Assembly: GCA_963536495.1 (NCBI GenBank)
Contig: CAUTAF010000018.1
Location: forward strand, 1-9,761
Source of the DNA: CAJPPJ01 sp963536495
Lineage (GTDB): Bacteria > Bacillota_I > Bacilli_A > RF39 > UBA660
DNA length: 9,761 bases
Reading direction: 5' to 3'
This document shows, piece after piece, positions 1 through 5,886 of this stretch. The translations under genes and the position numbers were made by a program. Below the pieces are notes generated by a model. It was not told the origin of the DNA, searched no databases, and worked only from the letters and a program-made list of their open reading frames with translations. The stretch's first letter is position 1. Each line of letters opens with the position of its first letter.

Positions 1-21
1 TTTAATAGGAGAGTGGGATTT

Positions 22-465
22 ATGAAAAAAACAATAATATATTTAATGTTAGTATTAGGAGTTGTATTTTTAGTAGGTTGTGGTAAAGATAAAGGAGAAA
101 CAAGTGCAGAAAATACAAGTGTAGGTATTACAGCTGATACAGTGAAAGGTAATACCTATGATGAAAAAATAATGGAACTTCTTACAAATGAAAAATATTG
201 GAAAAATGTTAAAAATTTTAATCAAGCATACTTTTACCCTAAATATAAAGAGTTGGTTTGTGAAATATATGCAAATAGAGAAACACCAAAAAATCAAGCA
301 ATAAAATTTTATTATGAAACAGAAGAAGAATTAAATGAAATAATAGAATACGCAAAAGAATTTAATAAAACTCACGAAAGAATGAAATTAACTGAACCTG
401 ATATTGTACCACAATGGAAAACTGTTAGTTTTGGAAATCGTTTTCCTGAATTAGATAAAAAATAA
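22..465 (+). CDS. Small lipoprotein of unknown function (147 aa)
   Basis: The N-terminus is a classic lipoprotein signal: MKK, a hydrophobic core of about 14 residues, then the lipobox L-V-G-C with the lipidated Cys at residue 20. The mature part would therefore sit on the outer face of a membrane. A Gly/Ser/Thr/Glu-rich linker (about 21-45) follows, then a soluble, charged region of roughly 100 residues with one further Cys (LVCEIY). I recognise no family. I chose the ATG at 22 because GGAG at 8-11 lies 10 nt upstream; the in-frame GTG at 13 overlaps that ribosome site. The gene points away from the toxin-antitoxin pair, and the two converge on a shared terminator. Its promoter is not in the window. 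If the molecule is circular, the upstream DNA would be the second 89-bp repeat at the window end. It could be surface-exclusion or accessory cargo, but nothing in the sequence decides this. Confidence 0.82.
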   Translation: MKKTIIYLMLVLGVVFLVGCGKDKGETSAENTSVGITADTVKGNTYDEKIMELLTNEKYWKNVKNFNQAYFYPKYKELVCEIYANRETPKNQAIKFYYETEEELNEIIEYAKEFNKTHERMKLTEPDIVPQWKTVSFGNRFPELDKK

Positions 466-470
466 AACAA

Positions 471-499
471 AAAGGCACACCTATATGTGCCTTTTTTTT
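471..499. terminator. Bidirectional intrinsic terminator between lipoprotein and toxin genes
   Basis: A perfect 9-bp stem, AAAGGCACA (471-479) with TGTGCCTTT (486-494), has a 6-nt loop. It is followed by eight T (492-499) on the + strand and preceded by an A-rich stretch that supplies a U-run on the - strand. It lies 5 nt after the lipoprotein stop and 22 nt beyond the toxin stop, so it can end both convergent transcripts. Confidence 0.9.
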
Positions 500-520
500 A
501 TTAATAGATAAAAATATAAA

Positions 521-841
521 TTACTTAAATTCTATATCCTCAACCCTTTTTAGAATATTCTTTAAATTTTCATAGTGTCCTTTACAACTTACAAAATAAG
601 GTTTATTACTTTCTTTTTCTATACCATAAATAAGCCGATTATATTGGTCTATTCTTCTGCTATATAAGATTTTATCTTTAGTATGTTTTAATCTTTCAGG
701 TTTCCCTATTCCTTTTGAAGCACCATTAATTAAAATATCTTCAATTAATTCAATAATTTTCTCTACGATATTGATTTTATTTTTTGCTACCCATTCAAGA
801 TATTCTTTCCAACCCTCTGGATTCCATTTGTAATTATCCAT
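521..841 (-). CDS. YoeB/Txe-family mRNA interferase toxin
   Basis: This 106-aa protein matches the YoeB/Txe toxin pattern along its length. It has an N-terminal W-x4-W-x2-Y-L-x2-W segment (W6, W11, Y14, W17), then GKPERLKH (46-53), SRRI (61-64), NRLIY (68-72) and a C-terminal GHY (88-90). Aligned with E. coli YoeB, the catalytic residues correspond: Glu46 to E49, Arg65 to R69, His83 to H89 and Tyr84 to Y90. A ribosome-dependent endoribonuclease is therefore expected. It extends 16 residues past the His-Tyr pair where E. coli YoeB stops at it. The ATG at 841 overlaps the antitoxin gene by 8 bp, with GGAGA (855-851) 9 nt upstream inside the antitoxin gene. This is the antitoxin-first, translationally coupled arrangement typical of type II systems. 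The likely role is plasmid stabilisation. Confidence 0.9.
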   Translation of the reverse strand: MDNYKWNPEGWKEYLEWVAKNKINIVEKIIELIEDILINGASKGIGKPERLKHTKDKILYSRRIDQYNRLIYGIEKESNKPYFVSCKGHYENLKNILKRVEDIEFK

Positions 842-1091
842 TTTTTTTCATCTCCATAAGCATAGCTTTCATTTCTCCTAAACTATGGAGTTCATAATTT
901 CCTTTTTCAACTTCTATTGCTCTTTTTTCCATTTCTAAAGCATATATAATTTCTTCCAACTCTATAAATGCTTTATAATTTTTATCTAATAAAGTCTTTA
1001 AATCCTTTAATTTTATAGTTACTTCTTCTTCATTTTTAATTTTTATATTGCTTAAATTAAAATCTTCAAGTCTTAAAATTCCATTCAACAT
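834..1091 (-). CDS. Probable antitoxin of the YoeB-like toxin
   Basis: This 85-aa protein is encoded immediately before the toxin and overlaps it by 8 bp; its length is close to that of YefM. I do not recognise its family. The N-terminus (LNGILRLEDFNLSNIKIKNEEEVTIKLKD) lacks the clear Phd/YefM motif usual for partners of YoeB. The middle and C-terminus (about 33-82) are strongly charged and helical, as expected for a segment that wraps a toxin. The start at 1091 is supported by AAGGAG (1106-1101) with a 9-nt spacer. Only 30 bp separate it from the stop of the upstream RHH-like gene, so read-through from that gene is possible. A TATAAT at 1118-1113 has no good -35 and would leave almost no leader, so I do not call a promoter. 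The antitoxin role rests on position, size and overlap. Confidence 0.72.
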   Translation of the reverse strand: MLNGILRLEDFNLSNIKIKNEEEVTIKLKDLKTLLDKNYKAFIELEEIIYALEMEKRAIEVEKGNYELHSLGEMKAMLMEMKKNG

Positions 1092-1121
1092 CTTTAATCA
1101 CTCCTTTTTATTATTATATCA

Positions 1122-1802
1122 TTAACTATGTGATTTTATAAAGTACCAAAGGACATAATTCATAAAAGTTGCGATAGGAACATTATTTTTTTGAGCCATA
1201 TCTTTGACAATTTGGTACTGCTCAATATTAGCTTTAATGTTTATACCTCCTGTATTTTTTAATTTTAAAACTTCGCTCGGTATTTCAATTTCTTCTTGGT
1301 TTAAAATTGAATAAGATTTCTTCTTGTGTTCCTCTATTAGATTAATTAGAATCTCTACGTTTTCTCTATCTTTAAAGTAAGTTGTAAGTAACTGATTACT
1401 TACTGTATTTATTGAATTACTTTCAGTAATTTCTTGCTTACTGTTAGTAATTACAGACTCACTATCGGTAATTTCTTCCTTACTGCTAGTAAGTTCCTGC
1501 TTACTCTCAATAACTTCTGCAACTTCAATTTCTTTAGAATCTAGGTCTTGCTTTTCTTCCACTGACTCTATGACTTCCTTTTTTTCTTTAAGTGGCTTAA
1601 ATTCACTGATTTTTCCATAGACTTTATGGATATATTCTAAATAGTCTAGGTCTTTAGGGTCAAAATATGTGTATGTTCTATCTAAAAACTCTTGTTTCTT
1701 TTTCTTAGTGCTAAAAAATTTCTTCTCAATTTCTTTTAAATCTTCTTTGTTTTCAATACACTTTTTGATTTTACTAATCTTTTCTTGTGTCTGCTTGTTC
1801 AT
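1122..1802 (-). CDS. Repeat-containing protein with a C-terminal ribbon-helix-helix-like domain
   Basis: Three parts are visible in 226 residues. Residues 1-65 are Lys/Glu-rich and helical. About 75-140 is a disordered acidic tract with a seven-residue repeat (SKQEITN/SKEEITD/SESVITN type). Residues about 185-226 read like a CopG/Arc-type ribbon-helix-helix: a GGINIKANI strand, a QYQIVKDMAQKNN helix, then PIATFMNYVLWYFIKS as a second helix. RHH plasmid proteins are usually copy-number, partition or mobilization regulators, and a DNA-binding role is inferred here. The repeat tract and the flanking EIEVAEV-ESKQE are shared with the relaxase tail. Start: ATG at 1802 with AAAGGGG (1819-1813) 10 nt upstream. 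The gene lies between resolvase and antitoxin, all on the same strand. No ParA-type partner is visible. It may bind the palindromic motifs nearby. Confidence 0.72.
   Translation of the reverse strand: MNKQTQEKISKIKKCIENKEDLKEIEKKFFSTKKKKQEFLDRTYTYFDPKDLDYLEYIHKVYGKISEFKPLKEKKEVIESVEEKQDLDSKEIEVAEVIESKQELTSSKEEITDSESVITNSKQEITESNSINTVSNQLLTTYFKDRENVEILINLIEEHKKKSYSILNQEEIEIPSEVLKLKNTGGINIKANIEQYQIVKDMAQKNNVPIATFMNYVLWYFIKSHS
1396..1513. repeat. 21-bp-period palindromic array inside the RHH-like gene
   Basis: Six units start at 1396, 1417, 1438, 1459, 1480 and 1501, exactly 21 bp apart. The consensus is TYACT-N3-RGTAA, a 13-bp interrupted palindrome, plus an 8-nt spacer. Units 1417, 1438 and 1480 are perfect; 1396 and 1501 are degenerate. 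On the - strand each unit encodes seven residues of the S-K-x-x-I-T-N type. Just upstream, 1384-1403 forms a longer palindrome (GTAAGTAA, ctga, TTACTTAC). The same motif recurs in the relaxase gene and in non-coding DNA. Confidence 0.85.
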
Positions 1803-1891
1803 AATAAAAAAACCCCTTTCAAAATTTTATATTTTTTCTTTTGATTGTGAATCCATTGATAGTAATTAGTAAGTGAGTGCTTACTTACCAC
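1803..1891. other. Gap between RHH-like gene and resolvase with a GTAAGTG/CACTTAC palindrome
   Basis: This short gap is the upstream region of the RHH-like gene. It holds that gene's ribosome site (1813-1819) and an inverted pair, GTAAGTG (1869-1875) and CACTTAC (1889-1895), with a 13-nt spacer that itself contains GCTTAC. The right arm overlaps the resolvase stop codon. The half-sites are the same TTACT/AGTAA words as in the arrays. I see no convincing -10/-35 pair. A position upstream of the RHH-like gene would suit an autoregulatory site, which is inference. Confidence 0.45.
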
Positions 1892-1900
1892 TTACTTTAA
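1869..1900 (+). repeat. 32-bp direct repeat, left copy, at the resolvase 3' end
   Basis: Positions 1869-1900 match 2716-2747 in the same orientation, with three mismatches in 32 bp and 19 identical bases in a row (1878-1896 and 2725-2743). The offset is 847 bp. The left copy overlaps the last codons of the resolvase gene and the right copy lies upstream of it, so the pair brackets the gene. Confidence 0.8.
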
Positions 1901-2488
1901 TATTCTTCTATATAAAAAACTTTTTGTTACTCCCAATAGATTGGCTAGTTCTACTTTGTTTATCTTCAATTTACCTGCTTTAAATTCCTCTAGGAGTTCT
2001 TTTTGTCTTGGTGTAAGTTCTCTCGGTTGCCTACCTACTGGCTTTCCTGTACGACTACTTATTAAACGTCCTTGTTCGTCCTTTTTTAACGTTTTATATG
2101 CTTTGGCTTGTCTTTCTAACAATGTAAGTCTTTCCTGCTCTGCTACCCAGCTGAAAATACTTAAAATTAGTTGACTTATCCCCCTTTGGCTTGTATCTAT
2201 ATTCTCCTTTAAAAATATAACTGTTATTTCTCGCTCCTCTAATTTTTCAATCTCTTTAGTTGTTTCTCTTACGTTACGACTGAATCTATCTAAACTGGTA
2301 CAAACAATCTTATCTCCTGCTTGACATTCTTCTATTAATTTTTTGTATACTTCTCTTTTTTGGAATGTCTTAGCACTTTCCTTTTCTTCTCTTATATTCT
2401 CCTTTAAGACTCCAAACTCTTGTAATTCTTTTGTCTGCCTTTTAAGGTCTTGCTCGTCGCTCGATACTCTTGCATATCCATATAACAT
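1892..2488 (-). CDS. Serine recombinase (resolvase/invertase family)
   Basis: This 198-aa protein has the full plan of a small serine resolvase. The N-terminal YGYARVSSDEQDLKRQ carries the nucleophilic Ser (S9, next to S10) and Arg7. The IVCTSLDRFSRN motif contributes D67, R68 and R71. The WVAEQERLTLLERQ segment (about 114-127) starts the long dimer helix. GKPVGRQP (149-156) is the minor-groove arm, and a C-terminal helix-turn-helix covers 176-196 (INKVELANLLGVTKSFLYRRI). It cuts and rejoins DNA through a phosphoserine link and most likely resolves plasmid multimers; an inversion role is possible. The start at 2488 has a purine-rich AAGGGGG (2508-2502) but with a long 13-nt spacer, so translation may be weak. 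Its target would normally lie just upstream, in the gene-free region. Confidence 0.92.
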   Translation of the reverse strand: MLYGYARVSSDEQDLKRQTKELQEFGVLKENIREEKESAKTFQKREVYKKLIEECQAGDKIVCTSLDRFSRNVRETTKEIEKLEEREITVIFLKENIDTSQRGISQLILSIFSWVAEQERLTLLERQAKAYKTLKKDEQGRLISSRTGKPVGRQPRELTPRQKELLEEFKAGKLKINKVELANLLGVTKSFLYRRILK

Positions 2489-2562
2489 AAAGTTTTAAAT
2501 ACCCCCTTTTTAATTTTGATACTAAAATCTACTAAAATATAAAAATAGAATCACGATTTTTC

Positions 2563-2647
2563 GTATGTTTATCTTACTGTATATATTATATCACATAAGT
2601 TTCAAAAAGACTACTTTTTAAAACTAATTATTAAAAATGATAAACAT
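2563..2647. other. Candidate resolvase (res) site
   Basis: An inverted pair, ATGTTTATC (2563-2571) and GATAAACAT (2639-2647), lies 75-160 bp upstream of the resolvase start, where res sites normally lie. Just inside the left arm, 2571-2597 is an imperfect 27-bp palindrome (CTTA....ATATA.TATAT....TAAG) of the length of a crossover site. In such AT-rich DNA this is only suggestive. Confidence 0.3.
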
Positions 2648-2663
2648 TAGATAAAATGGTTAA

Positions 2664-2795
2664 TTACTGCCAGTAAGTTAGGACTCACTTACTAAAAAAA
2701 TTAAAAATAATTACTGTAAGTAACTGCTTACTTACCACTTACTATAATAGAATCTAGGTCTAATTACTGTAAGTGATTAATTACTGACTGCTTAC
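2664..2795. repeat. Non-coding TTACT-N3-AGTAA motif cluster
   Basis: TTACTGCCAGTAA (2664-2676) is a perfect 13-bp palindrome. TCACT follows exactly 21 bp later (2685). TTACTGTAAGTAA lies at 2711-2723 and TTACTGTAAGTGA at 2764-2776, with half-sites at 2728, 2781 and 2791. A 14-bp stretch at 2748-2761 is identical to 1535-1548 inside the RHH-like gene. The cluster is either a decayed copy of that gene's repeat tract or a set of binding sites. Confidence 0.7.
2716..2747 (+). repeat. 32-bp direct repeat, right copy, upstream of resolvase
   Basis: This is the partner of 1869-1900 (29 of 32 identical, same orientation). It lies about 230 bp upstream of the resolvase start and inside the palindromic motif cluster. 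Confidence 0.8.
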
Positions 2796-2826
2796 TAAGA
2801 ATCTAAAAAAACTGCTAAAATACACT

Positions 2827-2858
2827 AAAAAAAGGACATCACTTTTAAAGTGTTTTTT
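2827..2858. terminator. Possible AT-rich terminator-like hairpin in gene-free DNA
   Basis: CACTTT-t-AAAGTG (2840-2852) is preceded by a run of A and followed by six T, giving a weak terminator-like shape on both strands. The flanks (AAAAAGGACAT before, CCTGC after at 2861-2865) resemble those of the relaxase terminator at 3392-3420. It may be a diverged copy of that terminator. Confidence 0.35.
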
Positions 2859-3351
2859 CTCCTGCTATATATAGTAAAATTTTAAAATCATAGCTTGTTA
2901 CTTTGATATTTTTATACATACTTTATAATTTATATTCTATTTTTTCAAAACAATAATTTAAAATACATTTTATACTTAAATAAGACTATATAAAATCTTA
3001 TAATAGATTAAATATGTAATCTTAAATATCTTTTAATACCAATATAAAATTGATATTATACAGCTGATAGAATAATAACAAAAAATATAATAATGTGTAC
3101 TAATAATATACAATAAGATAAATTAAATATTAGGTAATCAAAGTAATAAAATACAAACATAGTATAAATATACTACAATATAAATCTATTTTTTTATAAA
3201 AAAAATCTATATAAAATTTATAAAAATACTGTAAAAATGGTATTTATAACAGGTTAGAAAATGGAATCTGCTTACTCTCTTTTGTGGACGTGAAAAATCT
3301 GAATTATCTTTTATCTTATAAAAGTAATGAACGATTTTTTACGTTATGGGG

Positions 3352-3367
3352 TGTGGGTACTCCCACA
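3352..3367. other. Compact G/C hairpin in AT-rich DNA
   Basis: TGTGGG (3352-3357), tact, CCCACA (3362-3367) is a 6-bp stem with a 4-nt loop in otherwise extremely AT-rich DNA, just after GTTATGGGG. There is no T-run, so it is not an ordinary terminator. It may be a single-strand-origin or relaxase-related structure; function unknown. Confidence 0.45.
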
Positions 3368-3382
3368 AATTAAAGAGTTTAT

Positions 3383-3413
3383 AAAAAAAAGAAAAAGGAC
3401 ATTTTAGTCCTTT
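3383..3413 (-). terminator. Intrinsic terminator of the mob operon
   Basis: Read on the - strand, AAAGGAC, a 6-nt loop and GTCCTTT (stem 3394-3400 with 3407-3413) are followed by a T-rich tail (3383-3393). It begins 9 nt after the relaxase stop codon. Confidence 0.88.
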
Positions 3414-3421
3414 CCCCTGCT

Positions 3422-5509
3422 TTAATTAAAGTCAATTTCTCTGTCTTTTTTCTCAACTTCATAATCCTTAGAATCCTGCTCTTTCTTCTTGGAATCTCTA
3501 GGCATATATTGTTCTGCTAATTCTTCTGCAAGTTCTGTATTTTCGTTTAAAAACTGCTTTATAGTGTCCTTAGAGTAGTCCTCGTATCCTGCAAACTCTT
3601 TAAAGTTATCCATACTGTCAGTATAGTAAATAGTAAAGAGTCCTGTTTCTTCCCATTTTGTTATGTCTTTAACGTTCATATTATCCCAATATTCTTCCCC
3701 TTTTTTGTTTGTAATTAAAGACTTAGCTAAGTAAGTATCTCCCTCTCCTGTTTCGCTATTATAGAGAATATCGTCGCTTATGACTTGAAATGGTGGTAAT
3801 GTATCAAATAAGCTGTATTTTTCTACAAGTTCATAAGAATCTATTTTTTCTATAAGAGAATCAAGGTCAACCTGCTTAGGCTCTTGTTTTTCTTCTTGTT
3901 CCTCTTGCTTACTTTCGGTAATTGTTGACTTACTGTCAATATCTGTGAAATCACTATCGGTTATTATAGGCTCACTGTTGGTAATTAAAGGCTTACTATT
4001 AGTAATTACAGACTCACTATTAGTAATTTCTTGCTTACTCTCTACTTCTGCAACTTCAATTTCTTTTTCTTCATCAGTTCTATCAATTTCATCTATCGTT
4101 TCTAAGTCTGTTTCTTCCTTTTGCTTACCCTTTTCCTCTTGTTCTTTCTTAGCTTTAGCCTCTGCCTGTCTTTCTTCTTCCTCCACATTTAAACGTCTTA
4201 GAACTTCATCTGCTTGTGTTATCTTGTCTATTTCTGCTTTCTCTATATTTTTGACTTCTTCCCCTAATGCTTTTGCTTTAGAATCTTGCTCTTTTTTCTT
4301 ATTTTCTTGGTCTTTATAAAAATTATCTAGTATCTCTTTTTCTGTTTTGTACTCTTTCTCAAGTTCAAAATCGCTAGGTTTAGAATCTTCAACGATATAA
4401 GTCTTAATATCTTCTACAGGCTTAATATCTTCCTTAGCTTTTGCCTCTGCCTCTTTTCTAAGTCTTAATTTTTCTTTTTCCCTTTCAAAGAAAGCATAAA
4501 TTTCTTCTCTTGTTTCTTCTCTTTTCTTTTCTTCTTCTTTTTCTCTACCTTTAAAGAAAAAATCGTAATTAAAAATGTTCTCCTCTGTGGAATCCTTTTT
4601 TAATTCTTTTTCTTGTGTTTCTAGTGTGTCTAATTTAATTGCAAGTTTTACATTATCTTTTGTAACTTCGTCTTGGGTCTTTCTTTTCTTTTTATTAAGT
4701 TCCTGTATTAATTTTAACTTTTGATTTGTTCTCTTTCCTTGTTCGTCCAGTAAAGCAAATGTTATTGTCTTATTAGTTTTATTATGCCTTGTTACTTCAA
4801 GTCCATATTGAGTTGCTATATCTTTTATATTGTCCTCGTTCACGTCCTCATTTTTATATATTTCCTCTAGCCTGTCTTTAATCTCATTCGTCCAAGCTGT
4901 TTTATCTTGTTTGGCTCGGTACTGTTCTTTTGTTAGCCACTTCCTACCCTCTTTAACTTTCTGCTCGTGCATATACTCGTAACGTTCTTCGTAAGAAATA
5001 TCTAATCCGTGTCTAATACAAATTTCTTCAAAAAGTTCTCTCTGTTTCTCATACACAAACGTTTCTGCCTTGTCCTTTTTCTTTTGACTCATTGAGTCAA
5101 ATTGCTTTTGTGTTACAGAGTGAATCATATTCCCAGTATTAAAATTAACGTTGTCTGCTACGACGTGGCAATGTATGTTGTCTGTGTCTGTATGGACTGC
5201 AAAAAATGAATTGAATCCTTTATTGTAAAAATTTACTTCGCAATATTCCTCTACAATTTCAAGTATCTTTTCTTTGTCTACGTCTGCTCCAAACGATAGA
5301 ATTTGATGATATGTGAATCTATCTTTACCGTCCCTGTTCTTATCGTATAAGTCTTTGTTAAGTAAAAACTGCTTATATGCTATCTCTTTTTTATCACTTA
5401 CTCCAGTTCCATAAGTTTTAAAAGAATCCCTTGAGATATAATCAAATAATTGTCTTAATCCTGCACGTGTTTTTCTTTGCTTTTCTGCTATCTTCATCAT
5501 TACTTGCAT
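3422..5509 (-). CDS. MOBP-type relaxase (MobA/VirD2-like) with long repeat-bearing tail
   Basis: This 695-aa protein would nick oriT and lead the transferred strand. In the N-terminal domain, LFDYISRDS holds the likely nucleophile Tyr24. YHQILSF (67-73) is motif II. HTDTDNIHCH (106-115) is the HxDxxNxHxH metal-binding motif III, with H106, H113 and H115. From about 170 to 480 the chain is Lys/Glu-rich and probably coiled-coil or disordered. Residues about 488-535 carry the seven-residue SKxxITN repeats, and about 540-665 is a more ordered aromatic-rich domain I do not recognise. I chose the ATG at 5509 because GGAGGT (5522-5517) lies 7 nt before it. The ATG at 5524 sits in front of that site, overlaps it by one base and has no ribosome site of its own. 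The gene follows mobC by 22 bp, in one operon reading away from the oriT-like region. Confidence 0.9.
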   Translation of the reverse strand: MQVMMKIAEKQRKTRAGLRQLFDYISRDSFKTYGTGVSDKKEIAYKQFLLNKDLYDKNRDGKDRFTYHQILSFGADVDKEKILEIVEEYCEVNFYNKGFNSFFAVHTDTDNIHCHVVADNVNFNTGNMIHSVTQKQFDSMSQKKKDKAETFVYEKQRELFEEICIRHGLDISYEERYEYMHEQKVKEGRKWLTKEQYRAKQDKTAWTNEIKDRLEEIYKNEDVNEDNIKDIATQYGLEVTRHNKTNKTITFALLDEQGKRTNQKLKLIQELNKKKRKTQDEVTKDNVKLAIKLDTLETQEKELKKDSTEENIFNYDFFFKGREKEEEKKREETREEIYAFFEREKEKLRLRKEAEAKAKEDIKPVEDIKTYIVEDSKPSDFELEKEYKTEKEILDNFYKDQENKKKEQDSKAKALGEEVKNIEKAEIDKITQADEVLRRLNVEEEERQAEAKAKKEQEEKGKQKEETDLETIDEIDRTDEEKEIEVAEVESKQEITNSESVITNSKPLITNSEPIITDSDFTDIDSKSTITESKQEEQEEKQEPKQVDLDSLIEKIDSYELVEKYSLFDTLPPFQVISDDILYNSETGEGDTYLAKSLITNKKGEEYWDNMNVKDITKWEETGLFTIYYTDSMDNFKEFAGYEDYSKDTIKQFLNENTELAEELAEQYMPRDSKKKEQDSKDYEVEKKDREIDFN
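3909..4047. repeat. 21-bp-period palindromic array inside the relaxase gene
   Basis: Seven units start at 3909, 3930, 3951, 3972, 3993, 4014 and 4035, each exactly 21 bp apart, with consensus TYACT-N3-RGTAA. Units 3993 and 4014 are nearly perfect palindromes; 3930, 3951 and 4035 are degenerate. Positions 3993-4039 match 1438-1484 at 43 of 47 bases, and 4044-4066 equals 1513-1535 over 23 bases. The array therefore shares ancestry with the one in the RHH-like gene. Confidence 0.88.
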
Positions 5510-5531
5510 ATAAAATACCTCCATTTTTTAA

Positions 5532-5849
5532 TTACAATTTTTTAAAAACATTTTGTAATTTCTCCACTAATTCCATAAGTTCTATCTCTACAACTGATAA
5601 CATTTTCTTTTGTGTATTTGTGTATCTAGCTAATTGATTTAAGTTCTTACCAATCGCATTTAATTCTTTTATAGTAGTCTTTAAGTCTGTTTTAAAATCT
5701 GCTATAACTTCTGTGTCTTTTACTACATAATCTGCTTTTATAAGTTGCCTAATATATTCACTCTTAGACATATTTAGCTTGTCTGTTTGTACTGCAATTA
5801 TCTTTTCTATTTCTTCATCTGCAAGAAATTTAACCTGCTTATTATACAT
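5532..5849 (-). CDS. mobC: MobC-like relaxosome accessory protein
   Basis: This 105-aa protein has an N-terminal ribbon-helix-helix-like segment (KQVKFLADEEIEKIIAVQTDKLNMSKSEYIRQLIKAD, about 5-40). A C-terminal helix carries the MobC signature LNAIGKNLNQLARYTN (63-78). MobC proteins bind oriT and help the relaxase open the nick region. The gene lies directly upstream of the relaxase in the same operon and begins about 40 bp from the oriT-like region. GGAGGT (5860-5855) lies 5 nt before the ATG at 5849. Family and context agree. The symbol is generic, and I cannot assign a named plasmid type. Confidence 0.88.
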   Translation of the reverse strand: MYNKQVKFLADEEIEKIIAVQTDKLNMSKSEYIRQLIKADYVVKDTEVIADFKTDLKTTIKELNAIGKNLNQLARYTNTQKKMLSVVEIELMELVEKLQNVFKKL

Positions 5850-5886
5850 AGTTTACCTCCATATAGATATAAATTTTAATAGATGT

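Larger units (their letters stand above)
2489..3421. other. Gene-free region of about 930 bp with repeats, AT-rich core and hairpins
   Basis: I see no credible gene here. In order it contains the resolvase leader, a possible recombination site (2563-2647), scattered TTACT-N3-AGTAA motifs (2664-2795), a hairpin (2827-2858), about 360 bp of almost pure A/T (about 2870-3240), a 7-bp stem CTTTTAT-ctt-ATAAAAG (3308-3324), a compact G/C hairpin (3352-3367) and the relaxase terminator. The AT-rich part could be an unwinding element or decayed sequence; nothing in it decides. Confidence 0.6.

Noticed and set aside
1113..1118. TATAAT as antitoxin promoter
   Set aside because: It lacks a -35 and would start transcription at the ribosome site. 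It is a chance match in AT-rich DNA.
1396..1513. CRISPR array
   Set aside because: The 21-bp period, palindromic units with no unique spacers, and location inside a coding frame rule it out. No cas gene is present.
1669..1869. Short open frames opposite the RHH-like gene and similar ones opposite resolvase, relaxase and rep genes
   Set aside because: They lie antisense to well-supported genes, have no ribosome sites and give Ser/Phe/Leu-rich shadow translations of K/E-rich coding sequence.
1892..2747. Insertion sequence or transposon around the resolvase
   Set aside because: No transposase and no terminal inverted repeats are visible. The flanking 32-bp repeats are direct and belong to the local motif family.
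2870..3240. Small genes or an RNA gene in the AT-rich core
   Set aside because: No open frame with a ribosome site and no strong structured element apart from a weak stem at 3034-3058. No tRNA or rRNA pattern was seen anywhere in the window.
5509..5524. Upstream ATG at 5524 as the relaxase start
   Set aside because: The GGAGGT ribosome site directly follows and overlaps this ATG, and it serves the ATG at 5509.
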